A DNA stretch of 44,301 bases from Sulfobacillus benefaciens (lineage in GTDB: Bacteria > Bacillota > Sulfobacillia > Sulfobacillales > Sulfobacillaceae): assembly GCA_003023695.1 (NCBI GenBank), contig PXYW01000020.1, positions 3,166 to 47,466 of the forward strand, read 5' to 3'. A model generated the notes under the pieces. It did not search any database, was not told the DNA's origin, and was given only the letters and a program-made list of their open reading frames with translations. A program made the translations under genes and the position numbers. This document shows, one piece after another, positions 40,646-44,301 of the stretch; the stretch's first letter is position 1; every line of letters starts with the position of its first letter.

Positions 40646-43204
40646 ATGGCAGCTAGTGAACACCCCCCCCTGTGGGGCGCATTGCCGCGCGAGGCCCTGA
40701 CGCAACAAGTGCCGCGCATGTCCGACATGACGCGACAGGCGTTGGTATCCGCATTCACCCAATTCTTGCCCCCCGAACGGTTGCTGACCGAACCTGACCG
40801 TCTGATGGCGTATAGCTTTGATGCGACCGGGGAGCGCCATCGCCCGGACGTGGTCGCCATTGTGGATACGGTGGGCGAAGCGGTGAAAGTGATGGCGTCG
40901 GCCCATCGTCTGGGAGCCGTGGTCATTGTGCGGGGCGCGGGATCGAATTTGAGTGGCGGGACGATGCCCGTGGTCGGTGGCGTGGTGTTGGCCCTCAGCC
41001 GCCTGCGCCAGATCCGCGACGTCGATCGGATGAATCGGGAAGCGGTCGTCGAAGCCGGGGTGGTGAACGCCGATTTGCAAGAACGCTTGGCGCACGAGGG
41101 GTTCTTTTACCCGCCCGATCCCGCGAGCCACCGGATTTCCACCGTGGGCGGCAATATTGCGGAAAACTCGGGGGGGCCCCATTGTGTCAAATATGGGGTG
41201 ACCACGAATCATGTCCGGGCCTTGGAAGTCATTTTAGCGGACGGGACGTTTCGGATCACGCCCCCCACCGGCACGGAACGGACCGGGTTCGACATTGCGG
41301 GGCTGCTCACCGGATCCGAAGGCACGCTGGCCTGTGTCGTGGGCGTCCACGTGCAGATTGCCCCGAAGCCGCCGGCCACCCGCACCATGCTGGCCATTTT
41401 TTCGCAGTTGGATGACGCCATCCGGGCGGTGTCGGCCATCGTGGCGGCCAAAATTGTTCCGTCCACGCTAGAGTTGCTGGATCGCCAGTCCATCGCGATT
41501 ATTGAGCCGTTTGTCCATGCCGGCTACCCCGTGGACGCCGACGCCGTCTTGCTCATCGAGGTGGATGGGTTGCCGGAGACGTTTCCCCACGCGGTGGAAA
41601 CGATTCGAGCGGTCGTCATGGACAAAGGCGCCGTGGAATTTCGCGAGGCCCAAACCCCCGCCGAGGCGGAGGCGTTATGGCGGGGTCGGCGCGCGCATTA
41701 TGGGGCGGCGGCCCGCATGGCGCCCCATCTCTGGGTGCAAGATGTGACCGTTCCGCGCCCATTGTTGCCGGCCATGGTCCACGATGTCCTCGCCATTGGC
41801 CAGCGGTGGGGATTTGAGATCCTGACGGCGGCCCATGTCGGCGACGGGAATTTGCATCCGGTCATCACTTATGATCCGGCGAACCCGGACGAAGTGTATC
41901 GCATGCGGCAGGCGGATCACGAAATTTTGGCGGCCTGTGTCCAATACGGCGGGTCGATTACCGGGGAGCATGGCATTGGGATCGACAAAGTGGAACAGTT
42001 GCCGTTAATGTATAGTGCGGCAGAACTGGAGATTATGCAGGGACTGAAAACCGTGTTCGATCCCGCCCATCGGCTCAATCCCTTAAAGGCGATTCTCCCG
42101 GTGCCGCCGAGTGATCCGGTGCCACCCGCGGATTTCGGCGATCACGCCCCGCAGCCGACCACCGTGGAGGAGGCGCAAGCGTGGATTCGGGCCGCGTACC
42201 ACCGACATCAACCCGTGGTGGTGCGCGGTGCCAGACGGGGCATCCCCTGGGAGGACGCTCCGCCGGATGCCCTGCCGTTAGACACCCGTTCGTGGGGGCG
42301 AGTGCGGGATTTTGATCGGGACAATTTGACCATCGAAGTGGAAAGCGGCATGCGTGCCGGCGACTTAGCCTCCGTGGTGCGGGCTGCGGGATTGGATTTG
42401 CCGGGCGTGTACCCCGGACAAGAGGATACGGTCGGCGGGCTGGTCGCTAGCAATCTCCGGACCTGGCGCCACCCGTGGTCGTGGCGCGACTGGGTGCTCG
42501 GGGTTGAATGGATTGATGGCCAAGGACGGCTCTTGCGCTTTGGGCGCAAGACCACGAAAAATGTGGCCGGATATGATGTGACCAAACTGGCGGTGGGGTC
42601 CCAGGGACGCCTGGGGGTCTTGACCTCGATTATTTTTCGGTTGCGGCCGCTGCCCTCCGATCCCGAGTGGCTGACCGTGGAGAGTACGGACGGACCACGC
42701 TTGCTGGAGGATGTCCTCACGTTGCTCACGACACCCGCGCGCCCGGAAGGCGTGCTGCTGGTGCGCGAGGCGCAGCAGTGGCACTTGCTGCTGTTGGGGG
42801 CCCACGCCGACCGCTGGGCCCCGGTTTTCGGGTCCAGCGCCGGCATGGCCCGGACGGCTACCGACGCGTGGGACACCGCCGATGCCTGGGACCGTTGGCG
42901 TCAGACTGCCTGGGACAGCGCCCGGGAGCGCCGCGCCTATGCCGAGGGCGGGGTGAAACCCCGTGCCCTCCGGGAGATCGTCTCCGCCCTGGCGCCGACG
43001 GCACGCGTGGCTCTGTTTCCCTACTCGGGTGCGTATGAAATTTATGGCACGGTCCCCGAGGCGTTGCCGGGTCTGTTGCGACGGGTAGACGGGGAGACGG
43101 TCTGGTCGTCTCGGGCGACCGAATGGCAGGAGATTGAAGCTGGCATTGCCCACGTGTTTGATCCGCGGGGCGTGTTTGCTCCGATGACAAAGGATGTGTC
43201 GTAA
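40646..43204 (+). CDS. GlcD-GlcE fusion: FAD-linked glycolate/2-hydroxyacid oxidase subunits
   Basis: An 852-aa protein joining two FAD_binding_4 units. The GlcD half (about 30-480) has VVIVRGAGSNLSGGTMP, STVGGNIAENSGGP, TAAHVGDGNLHP and GSITGEHGIGIDK. The GlcE half (about 490-850) has VVVRGARRGIPW, a second PGQEDTVGGLVASNL and TTKNVAGYDVTKLAVGSQG, and ends with a short cap domain. In E. coli these are separate proteins that oxidise glycolate with GlcF. Fusion makes the arrangement fixed 1:1. The stop overlaps the glcF start (TAATG). Codon use is much more GC-rich than in the genes to the left. Confidence 0.85.
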   Translation: MAASEHPPLWGALPREALTQQVPRMSDMTRQALVSAFTQFLPPERLLTEPDRLMAYSFDATGERHRPDVVAIVDTVGEAVKVMASAHRLGAVVIVRGAGSNLSGGTMPVVGGVVLALSRLRQIRDVDRMNREAVVEAGVVNADLQERLAHEGFFYPPDPASHRISTVGGNIAENSGGPHCVKYGVTTNHVRALEVILADGTFRITPPTGTERTGFDIAGLLTGSEGTLACVVGVHVQIAPKPPATRTMLAIFSQLDDAIRAVSAIVAAKIVPSTLELLDRQSIAIIEPFVHAGYPVDADAVLLIEVDGLPETFPHAVETIRAVVMDKGAVEFREAQTPAEAEALWRGRRAHYGAAARMAPHLWVQDVTVPRPLLPAMVHDVLAIGQRWGFEILTAAHVGDGNLHPVITYDPANPDEVYRMRQADHEILAACVQYGGSITGEHGIGIDKVEQLPLMYSAAELEIMQGLKTVFDPAHRLNPLKAILPVPPSDPVPPADFGDHAPQPTTVEEAQAWIRAAYHRHQPVVVRGARRGIPWEDAPPDALPLDTRSWGRVRDFDRDNLTIEVESGMRAGDLASVVRAAGLDLPGVYPGQEDTVGGLVASNLRTWRHPWSWRDWVLGVEWIDGQGRLLRFGRKTTKNVAGYDVTKLAVGSQGRLGVLTSIIFRLRPLPSDPEWLTVESTDGPRLLEDVLTLLTTPARPEGVLLVREAQQWHLLLLGAHADRWAPVFGSSAGMARTATDAWDTADAWDRWRQTAWDSARERRAYAEGGVKPRALREIVSALAPTARVALFPYSGAYEIYGTVPEALPGLLRRVDGETVWSSRATEWQEIEAGIAHVFDPRGVFAPMTKDVS

Positions 43205-44301
43205 TGGCGTGGCAGGAGATTTTAGCGGAGATTAATCAGTGCAATAAGTGCGGGTTTTGTTTGCCCACGTGTCCGACCTACCAAATCACGGGCAATGAGT
43301 TGGCTTCGCCGCGGGGCCGGATCGCCATGGTGGAAGCCTTGGCGCGCGGCGAGGTGACCGTCGGTGCTGGGTTAGAAGAAGCGTTGACGTACTGCCTGGA
43401 CTGTCGTGCCTGCGAAACAGCGTGCCCCTCGGGCGTGCCGTACCACCGCATTTTGGAAGTGGGCCGGAATCAATTGTGGCAGAACCGACCGGCGACGCGC
43501 AAAGCGCCTTGGCTCGTCCGCCAGGCCTTGGGCACGGTGACCCGTCCGCGCCGACTGGCGCGATTCAGCCGCTGGGCGCGCCGCGGGCGGCATCTGCCCT
43601 TGCCCGCCGCGCTGCGACAATTTTTGCCCATGTTGGGACCGGAATCCCCTGTGCCACCAGCGCCCGACGTGATCCCGCACGCCACCGCGTCCGCCCAGTT
43701 TTTTTCCGGGTGCATGATGAGCGCGGTGTTTCCCGAAGCCAATCACGCAGCCCAGCATCTCTTGGCTCTGGCCGCCGTGGAGGTGAAGACGCCGCCGGCG
43801 CAGACCTGTTGCGGGGCATTGCATTGGCATGCGGGAGACGCGGAGCGCGCCCGCCAACTGGCGCGCCAGAATATTGCCGCCTTTGCCGGGACCACCGACC
43901 CCGTCGTGAACACGGCGGGGGGGTGCGGTGCGATGTTGAGGGAATACGGGGACCTCTTCGCGGACGATCCCGTCTGGGCGGAGCGCGCCCGACAGTTTAG
44001 TGCCCGGATTCGCGATTGGGCGACCCTGTTTCTCCGTTATGGGCAAGAGGTGCCCTTAGTCGGAGACGGGGAACGGGTGACGTTGCAAAACTCCTGCCAC
44101 TTGGTTAATGTGGAAAAAGCCGGGGACGACGCGGTGGCGGTGCTGCAGCGGGTCGCCCAGGATACCTTCGTGCCGTTGGCCAGTCAAAATCGGTGCTGTG
44201 GATCGGCCGGTACTTATAATGTCGTCCATACCGATTGGGCGCTAAAAATTCTCGATCAAAAGATGGCGGAGGTGGAAGAAGAGGCCCCGGATCGGATTCT
44301 G
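43204..44301 (+). CDS. glcF: Glycolate oxidase iron-sulfur subunit, partial at the window end
   Basis: The first 366 residues of a GlcF-like protein, open to the right edge. Two ferredoxin-type motifs lie at C13-x2-C16-x2-C19-x3-C23 and C64-x2-C67-x2-C70-x3-C74. Two cysteine-rich CCG domains follow, with TCCGALHW and RCCGSAGTYN and the GGCGAML and NSCHLVN segments. It carries electrons from the GlcDE flavins to quinone. The family is about 410-450 aa, so only the C-terminal end is missing. The ATG overlaps the fusion gene's stop, so the two are translated together. Confidence 0.9.
   Translation, partial: MAWQEILAEINQCNKCGFCLPTCPTYQITGNELASPRGRIAMVEALARGEVTVGAGLEEALTYCLDCRACETACPSGVPYHRILEVGRNQLWQNRPATRKAPWLVRQALGTVTRPRRLARFSRWARRGRHLPLPAALRQFLPMLGPESPVPPAPDVIPHATASAQFFSGCMMSAVFPEANHAAQHLLALAAVEVKTPPAQTCCGALHWHAGDAERARQLARQNIAAFAGTTDPVVNTAGGCGAMLREYGDLFADDPVWAERARQFSARIRDWATLFLRYGQEVPLVGDGERVTLQNSCHLVNVEKAGDDAVAVLQRVAQDTFVPLASQNRCCGSAGTYNVVHTDWALKILDQKMAEVEEEAPDRIL

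Noticed and set aside
40646..43190. Many long frames on the - strand opposite glcDE
   Set aside because: These are shadows caused by high GC. They are rich in Arg, Pro and Gly and lack ribosome sites or domains.
1..44301. CRISPR arrays, tRNA and rRNA genes
   Set aside because: No regularly spaced repeats and no tRNA T-loop or rRNA signature were found on reading both strands.

Overview
The window looks like chromosomal DNA of a low-to-mid GC Gram-positive bacterium, most plausibly a sulfur-oxidising acidophile of the Sulfobacillus type. That is an inference. It rests on strong GGAGG-type ribosome sites with frequent GTG/TTG starts, a HemQ-type coproheme decarboxylase, repeated TGnTACAAT promoters, and a sulfite-dehydrogenase-like (SoeABC) molybdoenzyme operon followed by a TauE-type exporter. 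No tRNA, rRNA, CRISPR array or intact insertion sequence was recognised.

Layout. 1-952: no convincing gene. 953-5041: a short-chain dehydrogenase, a double-domain ThyX-like protein, small unknown genes (one a 51-aa membrane protein), a DUF4351-like protein and a LysR regulator. 5221-12037: SoeA-SoeB-SoeC, a glycosyltransferase, a putative selenoprotein and a TauE/SafE permease, all on the + strand with tight spacing. 12127-14996: an O-antigen-ligase-like protein, then an FmdE-family protein coupled to a second TauE/SafE permease. 15025-18863: a TetR regulator, an EPS-initiating sugar transferase and a GH84 glycosidase. 18864-25828: a type II NADH-dehydrogenase-like flavoprotein, a radical SAM protein, 3-methyladenine glycosylase I and the glutamate synthase large subunit. 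26043-28135: two glycosyltransferases. 28142-33307: thrC-thrB, hemQ, two proteins with repeated YbjQ-like domains, and a rhodanese. 33557-38779: a four-gene operon that reads as lysine/5-aminovalerate/glutarate catabolism to crotonyl-CoA. 38780-39626: no intact gene. 39627-40572: a small TOPRIM protein and peptide deformylase. 40646-44301: a GlcD-GlcE fusion and a partial GlcF in visibly more GC-rich DNA.

The most striking item is at 10655-11242. Two apparent half-genes are in the same frame, separated only by a TGA at 11024-11026. That TGA replaces the first cysteine of a thioredoxin-type CxxC motif (U-G-H-C). A 10-bp hairpin with a 5-nt loop starting GGU follows it, with 17 nt between the TGA and the loop. 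This is the geometry of a bacterial SECIS element. The locus therefore probably encodes a selenocysteine-containing thioredoxin-fold (AhpF N-terminal-domain/PDO-like) protein inside a sulfite-oxidation operon. Gene-calling software would split it into two hypothetical ORFs.

Functional picture: sulfite oxidation and sulfur-compound export (SoeABC, two TauE proteins, rhodanese), thiol/selenol redox chemistry, exopolysaccharide synthesis (ligase, sugar transferase, three glycosyltransferases, possibly the GH84 enzyme), nitrogen and amino-acid metabolism (gltB, thrBC, the glutaryl-CoA operon) and glycolate-type 2-hydroxyacid oxidation.
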